DNA from: Vicugna pacos
Lineage: Eukaryota > Chordata > Mammalia > Artiodactyla > Camelidae
Assembly: GCF_048564905.1 (NCBI RefSeq)
Contig: NW_027328740.1
Coordinates: 2,301,292 to 2,365,291 of the forward strand
DNA: 64,000 nt
Reading direction: 5' to 3'
How positions within the stretch are numbered: the first letter of the stretch is position 1; every line of letters starts with the position of its first letter. The notes beneath the pieces were generated by a model, which saw only the letters and a list, made by a program, of their open reading frames with translations, was not told the DNA's origin and did not search any database. Below are positions 13,901 to 27,835 of this stretch, in pieces. The translations under genes and the position numbers were made by a program.

Positions 13901-15220
13901 GTTTTCTATAGCCTAAAATCTATGTTCTGCATTCTATGTTCTAAATTCTATTTTCAGTATTCTGTATTCTATATTCTAAATTCTGGGTTCTGCATTCTAT
14001 TTTCTAAATTCTGGGTTCTGTATTCTGTTTTCCATATTCTATATTCTCTGTTCAACATTCTATATTCTGTATTCTATATTCTGCATTCCGTATTCTATAT
14101 TCTATATTCTGTGTTCTTCATTCTATATTCTAAATTCTGCGTTCTGCATTCCATGTTCTATATTCTGGGTTCTATATTCTCTACTCTATTCTATATTGTG
14201 TGTTATTCATTCTATATTCTACATACTATAGTCTGCATTCCGTATTCTATATTCTATATTATGTGTTCTACATTCTATATTCTAAATTCTATATTCTGTA
14301 TTCTGTATTCTATATTGTAAATTCTGTGTTCTGCATTCCATGTTCTATATTCTCAATTCTATATTCTATATTCTGTGTTCTATATTATATATTCTAAATT
14401 CTATATTCAGTATTCTTTATTCTATATTCTAAACTCTGTGTTCTGCATTCCATGTTCTAAATTCCATATTCCGTATTCTGTATTCTATATTCTAAATTCT
14501 GTGTTCTGCATTTTATGTTCAAAATTCTTTATTCAGTGTTCTGTATTCTATTTTCTAAATTCTGTGTTCTACAAACCATGTTCTAAATTCTGGATTCTAT
14601 ATTCTCTATTCTATATTCTATATTGTGTCTTCTTCATTCTATATTCTACATACTATATTTTGCATTCCGTATCCTGTATTCTAAATTTTGAGTTCTAAAT
14701 TCTAAATCCTAAATTCTATATTCAGTATTCTGTTTTCAATATTCTAAACTCTGTGTTCTGCGTTCCATGTTCTATATTCTATTTTCAGTATTCTATACTC
14801 CATATTCTAAATTTTGTGTTCTTCATTCTAGTTCAAATTTCTATATTCAGTACTCTGTATTGTATAATCTAAATTCTGTGTTTGCATCACATATTCTAAA
14901 TTCTGGATTCTATATTTTCGATTCTATATTCTATATTCTGTGTTCTGCATTCTATATTCTGTATTCTATATTCTGCATTCCGTATTCTATATTCTATATT
15001 CTGTGTTCTACATTCTATATTCTAAATTCTATATTCAGTATTATGTATTGTATATTCTAAATTCTGTGTTTGAGTCCCATGTTCTAAATTCTGGATTCTA
15101 TATTTTCGATTCTATATTCTGTGTTCTGCATTCTATATTCTATATTCTATATCTGCATTCCGTATTCTATATTCTATATTCTGTGTTCTACATTCTATAA
15201 TCTAAATTCTATATTCAGTA
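13901..15220 (+). repeat. Mosaic heptamer section with repeated Q landmarks
   Basis: Two further Q-type landmarks occur near 14878 and 15066, about 188 bp apart, each followed by a CTGGATTCTATATTTTCGATTC word. A Y-S-L-H type phrase shared with 3.9 and 7.2 kb occurs near 14200. The blocks are recognisable but their order matches no other long stretch of the window. Confidence 0.6.
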
Positions 15221-15760
15221 TTCTGTTTTCTATATTCTAAACTCTGTTTTCTGCATTTCATGATCTAAATTCTGAGTTCTCTAGTCTCTATTCTCTATTC
15301 TATATTCTGTGTTCTGCATTCTATTTTCTAAACTCTATATTCAGTATTCTTTAGTCTATATTCTAAATTCTATGTTCTGCATTCCATGTTCTATATACTA
15401 TATTCAGTATTCTGTATTCTATATTCTAAATTCTGTGTTCTGCATTATATGTTCTAAATTCTATATACAGTATTCTGTATTCTATTTCCTAAATTCTGTG
15501 TTCTGCATTCCATGTTCTAAATTCTGGGTTCTATATACTCTATTCTATATTCTATAGTGTTTGTTCTTCATTCCATATTCTACATACTAAATTTTGCATT
15601 CCGTATTCTATATTCTAAATTCTGTGTTCTAAATTCTAAATTCAAAATTCTATATTCAGTATTCTGTTTTCTATATTCTAAACTCTGTTTTCTGCATTTC
15701 ATGCTCTAAATTCTGAGTTCTCTAGTCTCTATTCTCTATTCTATATTCTGTGTTCTGCAT
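15221..15760 (+). repeat. 441-bp step duplication
   Basis: The stretch starting at 15221 (a TTCTGTTTTCTATATTC word followed by CATTTCATG and a TTCTCTAGTCTC word) starts again at 15662. The offset is 441 bp, exactly 63 heptamers. The match continues into the following 100 or more bases with very few changes, one of them ATGATC against ATGCTC. Confidence 0.8.
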
Positions 15761-16560
15761 TCTATTTTCTAAATTCTATATTCAGTATTCTGTATTCTAT
15801 ATTCTAAATTCTGTGTTCTGCATTCCAACTTCTTAAGTCTATGTACAGTATTCTGTATTCTATAATCTATATTCTGTGTACTACATTCTATAATCTGTAT
15901 TCTATATTCAGAATTATGTATTCTATATACTAAATTCTGTGTTCAGCATTCCATTTCTAAATAAAGGGTTCTATATTCCCTTTTATATATTCTATATTTT
16001 GTGTTCTTCATTCTATATTCCAAATTCCAATTTCTGCATTCCATATTCCATATTCTATATTCTGTGTTCTACATTCTATATTCTAAATTCTATATTCTGT
16101 TTTGTGTATTCTATATTTAATTCTGTGTTCTGCATTTTATGTTCTAAATCCTGGGTTCTATATTCTGTATACTATATTCTATATTCTGTGTTCTACATTC
16201 TATATTCTAAACTCTATATTCAGTATTCTTTATTCTATATTCTAAATTCTATGTTCTGCATTCCATGTTCTATATACTATATTCAGTATTCTGTATTCTA
16301 TATTCTAAATTCTGTGTTCTGCATTATATGTTCTAAATTCTATATACAGTATTCTGTATTCTATTTCCTAAATTCTGTGTTCTGCATTCCATGTTCTAAA
16401 TTCTGGGTTCTATATACTCTATTCTATATTCTATAGTGTTTGTTCTTCATTCCATATTCTACATACTAAATTTTGCATTCCGTATTCTATATTCTAAATT
16501 CTGTGTTCTAAATTCTAAATTCAAAATTCTATATTCAGTATTCTGTTTTCTATATTCTAA
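15309..16560 (+). repeat. 879-bp step duplication
   Basis: About 370 bp at roughly 15309-15680 return at roughly 16188-16560, an offset of 879 bp measured on the rare word TGCATTATATG (15441 and 16320). The copies are nearly identical, sharing rare words such as TATATACAGTATTC and CTATAGTGTTTG. This event overlaps the 441-bp event, so two duplication steps are stacked here. Confidence 0.8.
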
Positions 16561-16960
16561 ATCCTGTGTTCTGCATTCCATGTTCTATATTCTATTTTCA
16601 GTATTCTATATTCTATATCTAAATTCTGTGTTCTTCATTCTATGTTCTAAATTCTATATTCAGTATTATGTATTATGTATTCTAAATTCTGTGTTTGCAT
16701 TCCATGTTCTAAATACTGGATTCTATATTCTGTATTCTGTGTTCTACATTCTATATTCTAAATTCTATATTTAGTATACTGTATTCTATTTTCTAAATTC
16801 GGTGTTGTGCATTCCATGTTCTAATTTCTATATTCAGTATTCTCTATTCTGTATTATAATTCTGTGTTCTACTTTCAATGATCTAAATTCTATATTCAGT
16901 AATCTGTATTCTATATTCTAAATTCTGTGTTCTGCATTCCATGTTCTAAATTCTGTGTCC
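16561..16960 (+). repeat. Copy of an L-block segment
   Basis: This matches the L-block segment at about 10963-11320. Both carry the register-shifting words GTGTTTGCATTCCATG and GTATTATAATTC (the latter at 11250 and 16852, offset about 5602) and the ACTTTCAATGATC word. It shows that L material was copied into the mosaic section independently of a full higher-order unit. Confidence 0.75.
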
Positions 16961-19113
16961 TATATTCTCTATTCTATGTTCTAAATTCTATATTTAGTAT
17001 TCAGTATTATATATTCTAAATTCTGTGTTCTGCATTCTGTGTTCTTAATTCTGGTTTCTATATTCTCTATGCTAAATTCTATATGCTGTGTTCTAAATTC
17101 TATATTCTAAATTCTATATTCAGTATTCTGTATCCTGTATTGTAAATTCTGTTATGTGCAATCCATGTTCTAATTTCTATATTCAGTATTCTGAATTCTG
17201 TATTCTAAATTCTGTGTTCTACATTCGATGTTCTAAATTCTATATTCAGTATTTTTTAGTCTATATTCTAAATTCTGTGTTCGGCATTTCATGTTCTAAA
17301 TCTTGGGTTCTGTATTCTGTTATCCACATTCTATATTTTGTGTTCTTCATTATATATTCTAAATATTATATTCAGTATTTTTTATTATATATTTAAATTC
17401 TGTGTTCTGCATTCCATTACTAAATTCTAGGTTCTATATTCTCTTTTATATATTCAATATTTTGTGTTCATTATTCTATATTCTACATTCTATATTCTAC
17501 ATTCATTTTCCATATTCTATATTCTGTGTTCAATGTTCTGTATTCTAATTCCTATATTCAGTATTATGTATTCTATATTTTGAATTCTGTGTTCTACATT
17601 CTGTATTGAAATTCTAAATTCAGTATTCTTTATTCTATATTCTAAATTCTGTGTTCTTCATTCCATGATCTAAATTCTGCCTTCTATATTCTCTTTTTTA
17701 TATTCTATATTTTGTGTTGTTCTTTCTTTATTCCACATTCTATATTCTGCATACGGCATTCTATATTATACATTCTGTGTTTTACATTCTATATTCGAAA
17801 TTCTATATTCAGTATACTGTATACTATAATCTAAACTCTGTATTCTGCATTCCATGTTCTAAATTCTGTTTTCTATATTCTCTACTCTATTCTATATTTT
17901 GTGTTTTTCATTCTAGATTCTACATACTTTAGTCTGCATTCTGTATTCTATATTCTATATTATGTGTTCTTCATTCTATATTCTAAATTCTATATTCTGT
18001 ATTCTGTATTCTATACTCTAAATTTTGTGTTCTGCAATCCATATTCTAAATTCTGGTTTCTGTATTCTGTTTTCCATGTTCTATATTCTGTGTTCTACAT
18101 TCTATATTCTGTATTCTATATTCTGCATTCCGAATTCTGAATTCTATATTCTGTGTTCTATATTCTATATTCTAAATTCTATTTTCAGTATTCATATTCT
18201 AATTTCTAAATTCTGTGTTCTGCAGTCCACGTGCTAAATTCTGGATTCTATATTCTCTATTCTGTATTCTGTGTTCTACATACTATATTCTTAATTCTAT
18301 ATTCAGTATTCTGTATTATATATTCTAAATTCTGTGTTCTGCATTCCATGTTCTAAATTCTGGGTTCTGTATTCTGTTTTCCATTTTCTATATTCTGTGT
18401 TCTATAGTCAATATTCTGTATTGTATATACTGCATTCAGTATTCTATATTCTGTGTTCTACATTCTATATTCGTAATTCTATATTCAGTATTCTGTATTC
18501 TATATTCTAAATTCTGTGTTCTGCATCCCATTTATAAATTCTGTGTTCTATATTCTGTTTTATTTATTCTATATTTTGTGTTCTTCATTCTATATTCCAC
18601 ATTCTATATTCTGAATTCCGTATTCTATATTGTATGTTCTGTGTTTTTCATTCTATATTCTTTATTCTATATTTGGTATTCTGTATTCTATAATCTAAAT
18701 TCTGTGTTATGCATTCCATGATCTATAATCTGGGTTCTATATTCTCTACTCTATTTTATATTGTGTGATCTTCATTCTATATTCTTCATACTATATTCTG
18801 AATTCCGTATTCTATATTCTATATTATGTGTTCTACATTCTATATTCTAAATTCTATATTCTGTATTCTGTATTCTAAATCCTAAATTCTGTGTTCTGCA
18901 TTCCAAGTTCTAAATTCTGTGTTCTGCATTCCATGTTCTAAATTATGTGTTCTATATTCTCTGTTCTCTATTCTATATTCTGTGTTCTACATTCTATATT
19001 CTAAATACTATATTCAGTATTCTGTGTTCTATATTCTAAATTCTGTGTTCTGCATTCCATGTTCTAAATTCTGGGTTCTATACACTCTATTCTATATTCT
19101 GTGTTCTACATTG
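16961..19113 (+). repeat. Mosaic heptamer section before the 9981-bp duplication
   Basis: An N-type piece with the CTCTTTTATATATTC landmark lies near 17440-17960. A piece at about 18015-18240 resembles 9340-9570, sharing the words GCAATCCATATTC and CAGTATTCATATTC. The rest is ordinary heptamer array without a clear long partner in the window. No gene is seen. Confidence 0.65.
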
Positions 19114-21060
19114 TATATTCTGTAGTCTATATTCTTCATTCCGTATACTATATTCTATATTCTGTGTTCTACAATCTATATTCTAAATTCTATATTCAGT
19201 ATTTTTATTCTATATTCTAAATTCTATGTTCTGCATTTCATGTTCTAAATTCTATATTCACTATTCTGCTTTCGGTATTCTAAATTCTGTGTTCTGCGTC
19301 ATATATTCTTAATTCTATATTCATTATTCTGTATTCTATAATCTAAATTCTGTGTTCTGCATTCCACTTTCTATATTCTGGTTTCTCTATTCTCTACTCT
19401 ATTTTTTATTGTGTGTTCTTCATTCTATATTCTACACACTATATTCTGCATTTCGTATTCTATATTCTATATTATGTGTTCTACATTCTATATTCTAAAT
19501 TCAATATTCTGTATTCTGTATTCTAAATTCTAAATTCTGTGTTCTGCATTCCATGTTCTAAATTCTATATTCAGTATATTCTATTGTATATTCTTTATTC
19601 TGTGTTCTACATTCCATGTTATAAATTCTGTATTCTGTATTCTGTATTACATATTCTTTATTCTGTGTTCTAAATTCTATATTCTGTATTCTATATTCTG
19701 CATTCCGTATTACATATTGTATATTCTTTGTTCTACATTCTGTATTCTATATTTTATATTCAGTATTCTGTATTCTATATTCTAAATTCTGTGTTATGCA
19801 TTCCAAGTTCTAAATCCTATATTAAGTATCCTGTATACTATATTCTATATTCTGTGTTCTACATTCTATGTTCAAAATTCTATATTCAGAATTCGGTATT
19901 CTATATTCTAAATTCTGTGTTCAGCATTCCATACTCTAAATTCTGTGTTATATATTCCCTATTTTCTATTCTATATTGTGTTCTTCATTCTATACTCTAC
20001 ATACTATATTTTGCATTCCGATTCTATATTCTAAATTCTGAGTTCTTAATTTTAATTCTAAATTCTATATTCAGTATTCTGTTTTCTATATTCTAAATTC
20101 TGTGTTCTGCAATCCATGTTCTAAATTCTTTGTTCTGTATTCTGTTTTCCATATTCTATATTCTTTGTTCTACATTCTATATACTGTTTTCTATATTCTG
20201 CATTCCGTATTCTATATTCTATATTCTGTGTTCTTCATTATATATTCTAAATTGTATATACACTATTTCATATTCTATATTCTAAATTCTGTGTTTGGCA
20301 TTCCATTACTAATTTCTAAGTTCTATATTCTACTTTTTATATTCTTTATTTTGTGTTCTTCATTCTATATTCTACAATTTATATTCTGCCTTCATTTTCT
20401 ATATTCTATGTTCTGTGTTCTATATTCTGTATTCTAAATTCTATATTCAGTATTCTGTATTCTATATTCTGAATTCTCTGTTCTACATTCTATATTCAAA
20501 ATTCTAAATTCAGGATTCTGTATTCTATATTCTAAATTCTGTGTTATGATTTCCATGTTCTAAATTCTGAATTCTATATACTCTATGCTATATTCTATAT
20601 TCTGTGTTCTACATTCTATATTCTAAATTCTGTATTCAGTATTCTGTATTCTATATTCTAAATTCTGTGTTCTGCATTCTATGTTCTAAATTGTATATTC
20701 ATATTTCTGTGTTCTATATTCTAAATTCTGTTTTCTGCATTCCATATTCTAAATTCTGGGTTCTGTATTCTGTTTTCCATGTTCTATATTCTGTGTTCTA
20801 AATTCTATATTCTGTATTCTATATTCTGAATTCCAAAATCTACATTCTATATTCTGTGTTCTACATTCTATATGCTTAATTCTATATTCAGTATTCATAT
20901 TCTATTTTCTAAATTCTGTGTTCTGCATTCCATGTGCTAAATCTGTATTCTATAATCTGTATTCTATGTTGTGTGTTCTACATTCTATATTCTAAATTCT
21001 TAATTCAGTATTCTGTATTGTATATTCTAAATTCTGTGTTCTGAATTCCATGTTCTAAAT

Positions 21061-21914
21061 TTTGGGTTCTACATTGTCTATTGTATATTCTATATAGTGT
21101 GTTCTTCATTCTATACTCTACGTACTATATTTTGCATTCTGTAATCAATATTATATATTCTTTGTTCTAAATTTTTAATTCTAAATTCTATATTCAGTAT
21201 TCTATATTCTATATACTAAATTCGGTGTTCTGCATTCTATGTTCTAAGTTCTATATTCAGTATTCTGTATTCTATAGTCTATATTTTGTGTTCTGGATTC
21301 CATGTTATAAATTCTGGGTTCTGTATTCTGTTTTTCATATACTATACTCTGTGTTCTACATACTATATTCTGCATTCCGAATTCTACATTCTTTATTCTG
21401 TGTTCTCCATTCTATATTCTAAATTCTATATTCAGTATTCTGTATTGTATATTCTAAATTCTTTGTTCTGAATTCCATGTTCTAAATTCTGGGTTCTACA
21501 TTGTCTGTTGTATATTCTATATAGTGTGTTCTACATTCTATTCTCTACGTACTATATTTTGCATTCTGTAGTCTATATTATATATTCTTTGTTCTAAATT
21601 TTTAATTCTAAATTCTATATTCAGTATTCTATATTCTATATACTAATTTCGGTGTTCTGCATTCTATGTTCTAAATCCTATATTCAGTGTTCTGCATTCT
21701 ATAGTCTATATTTTGTGTTCTGCATTCCATGTTATAAATTCTGGGTTCTGTATTCTGTTTTTCATATACTATACTCTGTGTTCTACATACTATATTCTGC
21801 ATTCCGAATTCTATATTCTATATTCTGAGTTCTACATTCTATATTCTAAATTCTATATTCAGTATTCTGTATTCTATATTCTAAATTCTGTGTTCTGCAT
21901 TCCATGTTCTAAAT
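21061..21914 (+). repeat. 427-bp tandem pair in U1
   Basis: Two adjacent copies, 427 bp (61 heptamers) apart, share the rare words TCTACATTGTCT, TCTCTACGTACTATATTTTGC or a close form of it, and ATTTTTAATTC. Differences between them are more frequent than between U1 and U2, so this event is older than the 9981-bp duplication. A related single copy lies near 9690-9830. Confidence 0.85.
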
Positions 21915-22585
21915 TCTTGGTTCTATATTCTCTACACTATACTATATTTTATGTATTTCATTCTATATTCTACATACTATATGCTGCATTCCGTTTTATA
22001 TATGTTATATTATGTGTTCTACATTCTGTATTCTAAATTCTATATTCTGTATTCTGTATTCTATATTCTAAATTCTGTGTTCTGCGTTTCATGTTCTAAA
22101 TCCTGGGTTCTATATTCTCTATTCTATATTCTGTGTTCTGTGTTCTACATTCTATATTATAAATTCTATATTCAGTATTCTTTATTCTATGTTCTAAATT
22201 CTATGTTCTGCATTCTATGTTCTATATTCTATATTCAGTATTCTGTATTCTATATTCTAAATTCTGTGTTCTGCATTCCATGTTCTATATTCTGGGTTCT
22301 ATATACTCTATTCTATATTCTATATTGTGTGTTCTTCATTCCATAATCAACATACTAAATTTTGCATTCCGTATCCTATATTCTAAATTCTGTGTTCTAA
22401 ATTCTAAATTCTAAATTTTATATTCAGTATTCGGTTTTCTATATCCTAAATTCTGTGTTCTGCATTCCATGTTCTATATTCTAATTTCAGTATTCTATAT
22501 TCTATATCTAAATTCTGTGTTCTGCATTCTATGATCTAAATTCTATATTCAGTATTCTGTATTCTATATTCTAAATTCTGTGTTC

Positions 22586-23440
22586 CTCATTCAATATTCT
22601 ATATTCTGGAGTCTATATTCTCTTTTCTATATTCAATATTCTATGTTCTTCAGTCTAAATTCTAAATTCTATATTCAGTATTATGTATTCTATATTCTAA
22701 ATTCTGTGTTCTGTGTTCTATGTTCAAAATTATATATTCATTATACTGTATTTAATATTCTATATTCTATGTTCTCAATTTCATGTTATAAATTTTGGGT
22801 TCTGTATTCTGTTTTCCATAATCTGTATTTTGTTTTCTAAATTCTAAATTCTGTATTCTATATTCTGCTTTCCGTATTATATATTGTATATTCTGTGTTC
22901 TACATTCTATATTCTAAATTCTATATTCAGTATTCTGTATTCTAAATTGTAAATTCTGTGTTCTGCATTCCAAGTTATAAATTTTATATTAAGTATCCTG
23001 TATACTATATTCTAAATTCTGTGTTGTACATTCTATTTTCAAAATTCTAATTTCAGAATTCTGTATTCTATATTCTAAATTCTGTATTCAGCTTTCAATA
23101 TTCTAAATTCTGTGTTCTATATTCTCTGTTCTCTATTCTATATTGTGTGTTCAATCTATACTCTACATACTATATTTTGCATTCTGTATTCCATATTCTA
23201 AATTCTGAGTTCTTAATTTTAATTCTAATTTCTATATTCAGTATTCTGTTTTCTATATTCTATTTTCTGTTTTCTGCATTCCATGTTCTAAATTCTAGTT
23301 TCAGAATTCTATATTCTATATTCTAAATTCTGTGTTCTTCATTCCATGTTCTATATTCTATTTTCAGTATTCTATATTCTTTATCCAAAATTCTGTGTTC
23401 TGCATTCCATGTTCTAAATTTTGGGTTCTGTATTCTGTTT
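22586..23440 (+). repeat. Partial P block (U1) with abrupt start
   Basis: The match to other P blocks begins at 22586, immediately after a GTGTTC word. The sequence before it belongs to a different block. The piece includes the CTCATTCAATATTC landmark and the 63-bp module, and then passes into N-type sequence near 23440. The same structure lies at 32567-33421 in U2. The junction uses the same word as the one at 56155. Confidence 0.8.
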
Positions 23441-25193
23441 TCCATATTCTATATGTTGTGTTCTACATTCTATATTCTAAATTCTATATTCAGTATTTTG
23501 TATTATATATTTAAATTCTGTGTTCTGCATTCCATTACTAAATTCTAGGTTCTATATTCTCTTTTATATATTCAATATTTTGTGTTCTTAATTCTATATT
23601 CTACATTCTATATTCTGCATTCATTTTCCATATTCTATGTTCTGTGTTCTATATTCTGTATTCTAATTCCTATATTCAGTATTCTGTATTCAATATTCTG
23701 AATTCGGTGTTCTACATTCTATATTCAATATTCTAAATTCAGTATTCTGTATTCTATATTCTAAATTCTGTATTCTGCATTCCATGATCTAAATTCTGGC
23801 TTCTAATTTCTCTTTTATATATTCTATATTTTGTGTTGTTCTTTCTATATTCCACATTCTATATTCTGAATACGGTATTCTATATTGAATATTCTGTGTT
23901 TTACATTCTATATTCGAAATTCTATATTCAATATTCTGTATTCTATAACCTAAACTCTGTATTCTGCATTCCATGTTCTAAATTCTGGGTTCTATATTCT
24001 CTAATCTATTCTATGTTGTGTGTTTTTCATTCTATATTCTACATAGTATAGTCTGCATTCCGTATTCTATATTCTATATTATGTGTTCTTCATTCTATAT
24101 TCTAAATTCTATATTCTCTATTCTGTATTCTATATACTAAATTCTGTGTTCTGCATTCCATGATCTAAATTCTGGGTTCTATATTCTCTTTCTATATTCT
24201 ATATACTGTTTTCTTCATTCTATTTTCCACATTCTATATTCTGCATTCATTTCTATATTCTATATTCTGTGTTCTATATTCTGTATTCTAATTTCTATAT
24301 TCAGTATTCTGTATTCTTTATTCTGAACTCTCTGTTCTTTATTCTATATTCAAAATTCTAAATTCAGTATTCTGTATTCTATATTCTAAATTCTGTGTTC
24401 TGTATTCCATGATCTAAATTCTGGCTTCTATTACTCTTTTATATATTTTATATTTTGTGTTGTTCTTTCTATATTCCACATACTATATAATGCATACGGT
24501 ATTCTATATTATATATTCTGTGTTTTACATTCTATTTTCGATATTCTATATTCAGCATTCTGTATTCTATAATCTAAACTGTTTGTTCTGCATTCCATGC
24601 TCTAAATTCTGGGTTCTATATTCTCTTTTCTCTATTCTATATTTTGTGTTCTACATTCTTTATTCTAAATTCTATATTCAGGATTCTTTATTCTATATTC
24701 TAAATTTTATGTTCTGCATTCGATGTACTAATTTCTATATTCAGTATTTTGTATTTTATATTCTAAATTGCGTGTTCTGCATTCTGTGTTCTAAATTCTA
24801 TATTCAGTATTCTATATTCTATTTTCAATCTTCAGTGTTCGGCATATCATATTCTAAATTCTGTATTTTGTATTCTATATTCTGTGTTCTACATTCAATT
24901 TTCTAAATTTTATATTCTTTATTCTGTATTCTATATTCTATATTCTGTGTTCTGCATTCCATGATCTAAATTCTGGTTTCTATATTCTCTAAAATATATT
25001 CTATATTGTGTGTTCTTCATTCTATATTCCAGATTCAATATTCTGCATTCCGTATTCTACATTCTATATTCTGTGTTCTATATTCTATATTCTAAATTCT
25101 ATATTCTTTATTCTGTATTCTATAGTCTAAATTCTGTGTTCTGCATTCCATGTTCTATATACTGAGTTGTGTATTCTGTTTTCCATATTCTAT

Positions 25194-26243
25194 ATTCTGT
25201 GTTCTGCATTCCATTCCTAAATTCTAGGTTCTATATTCTCTTTTATATATTCAATACTTTGTATTCTGCATTCTATATTCTACATTTTATATTTTGCATT
25301 TATTCTCTATATTCTATATTCTGTATTCTAAATTCAATATTCAGTATTCTGTATTCTATATTCTGAATTCTCCGTTCTACATTCTATATTCAAAATTCTA
25401 AATTCAGTATTCTGTATTCTATATTCTATATTCTGTGTTCTGCATTCCATGATCTAAATTCTGACTTCTTTATTGTCTTTTATATATTCTATAATTTGTG
25501 TTGTTCTAACTATATTCCATATTCTATATTCTGCATTTCGTATTCTATGTTATATATTCTGTGTTTTACATTCTATATTCGAAATTCTATATTCAGTATT
25601 CTATATTCTATAATCTGAATTCTGTGTTCTGCATTCCATTTTCTATATTCTGTGTTTTATATTCTGTACTCTATTCTATATAGTGTGTTTTTCATTCTAT
25701 ATTCTACATACTATTGTCTGCATTCAGTATTCTATATTCTATATTGTGTGATCTACATTCTATAATTTAAATACTATATTCGGTATTCTGTATTCTATAT
25801 TCTAAATTTTGTGTTCTGCATTCCATGTTATAATTTCCGGTTTCTACATTCTCAATTCTATATTCTATATTCTGTGTTCTACATTATATATTCTAAATTC
25901 TATATTTTGTATTTATATTCTATATTCAAAATTCTATGTTCTGCATTCCATGTTCTAATTTCGATATTAAGTATTCAGTATTCTGTATTCTAAATTCCGT
26001 GTTCTGCATTTATGTTCTAAATACTATATTCAGTGTTCTGTATTCTATTTTCTAAATTCTGTGTTCTACATTCCATGTTCTAAATTCTTTATTCTATATT
26101 CTCTATTATATATTCTATATTCTGTGTTCTTCATTTTATACTCTTAATAATATATTTTGCCTTCCATATTGTATATTCTAAATTTTGAATTCTAAATTCT
26201 GAATTCTAAATTCTATATTCAGTATTCTGTTTTCTATATTCTA
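25194..26243 (+). repeat. N-type block in U1
   Basis: This partner of 657-1705 shares the ATTCCATTCC start, the CTCTTTTATATATTC landmark and the CATTTCGTATTCTATG word. It is followed directly by the Q landmark near 26370 and by the P block, so the N-Q-P order is visible here. The second copy is at 35175-36224. Confidence 0.8.
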
Positions 26244-27772
26244 AATTCTGTGTTCTGCATTCCATGTTCTATATTCTATTTTCAGTATTCTATATTCTAA
26301 ATTCTGTGTTCTGCATTCTATGTTCTAAATTCTATATTCAGTATTCTGTATTGTATATTCTAAATTCTGTGTTTGCATCCCATGTTCTAAATTCTGGATT
26401 CTATATTTTTGATTCTATATTCTATATTCTTTGTTCTACATTATATATTCTAAATTCTATATTCAGTATTCTGTTTTCTATAGTCTAAAATCTGTGTTCT
26501 GCATTCTATGTTCTAATTTGTATATTCAGTGTTCTGTATTCTATATTCTTAATTCTGTGTTCTGCATTCCATGTTCTAAATTCTGGGTTCTATATTCTCT
26601 AATCTATATTCTGTATTCTGTGTTCTACATTCTATATTCTAAATTCTATGTTCTGCATTCCATGTTCTATATTCTTTATTCAGTATTCTGTATTATATAT
26701 TCTAAATCCTGTGTTCTGCATTCCGTGTTCTAAATTCTTGTTTCTATATTCTCTATACTATATTCTATATCCTGTGTTCTAAATTCTGCATTCTAAATTC
26801 TATATTCAGCATTCTGTATTCTATATTCTATATTGTGTGTTCTTCATTCTATTCTCCACATACTATATTTTGCATTCCGTATTCTATATTCTATATTCTG
26901 TGTTCTACATTTTACATTCTAAATCCTTTATTCAGTATTCTGTATTCTATAGTCTAAATTCTGTCTTCTGCATTCAATATTCTATATTCCATATTCATTA
27001 TTATGTATTCTATATTCTAAATTCTGTGTTCCCCATTCAATATTCTATATTCTGGAGTCTATATTCTCTTTTCTATATTCAATATTCTATGTTCTTCAGT
27101 CTAAATTCTAAATTCTATATTCAGTATTATTTATTCTATATTCTAAATTCTGTGTTCTGTGTTCTATGTTCTAAATTATATATTCATTATACTGTATTTA
27201 ATATTCTATATTCTATGTTCTCAATTTCATGTTATAAATTTTGGGTTCTGTATTCTGTTTTCCATAATCTGTATTTTGTTTTCTAAATTCTATATTCTGT
27301 ATTCTATATTCTGCTTTCCGTATTATATATTGTATATTCTGTGTTCTACATTCTATATTCTAAATTCTATATTCAGTATTCTGTATTCTATATTGTAAAT
27401 TCTGTGTTCTGCATTCCAAGTTATAAATTTTATATTAAGTATCCTGTATACTATATTCTAAATTCTGTGTTGTACATTCTATTTTCAAAATTCTAATTTC
27501 AGAATTCTTTATTCTATATTCTAAATTCTGTATTCAGCATTCAATATTCTAAATTCTGTGTTCTATATTCTCTGTTCTCTATTCTATATTGTGTGTTCAA
27601 TCTATACTCTACATACTATATTTTGCATTCTGTATTCCATATTCTAAATTCTGAGTTCTTAATTTTAATTCTAATTTCTATATTCAGTATTCTGTTTTCT
27701 ATATTCTATTTTCTGTTTTCTGCATTCCATGTTCTAAATGCTAGTTTCAGAATTCTATATTCTATATTCTAA

Positions 27773-27835
27773 ATTCTGTGTTCTTCATTCCATGTTCTAT
27801 ATTCTATTTTCAGTATTCTATATTCTTTATCCAAA
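27773..27835 (+). repeat. 63-bp (9-heptamer) optional module
   Basis: These nine heptamers, including the words TTCTTCATTCC and TTTATCCAAAATTC, sit between two ATTCTGTGTTC words exactly 63 bp apart (27773 and 27836). Equivalent modules are present near 3205, 23330, 33311 and 37754. They are cleanly absent at the matching points near 6480, 45200, 53150 and 56900. The clean presence or absence marks it as a unit of gain or loss. Confidence 0.85.

Noticed and set aside
23789-23974. Open frame on the - strand (and its copy at 33770-33955)
   Set aside because: The complementary strand contains TAG in most heptamers, so long frames there are rare chance gaps. This one is short, is the reverse reading of the repeat, and is duplicated only because U2 copies U1.
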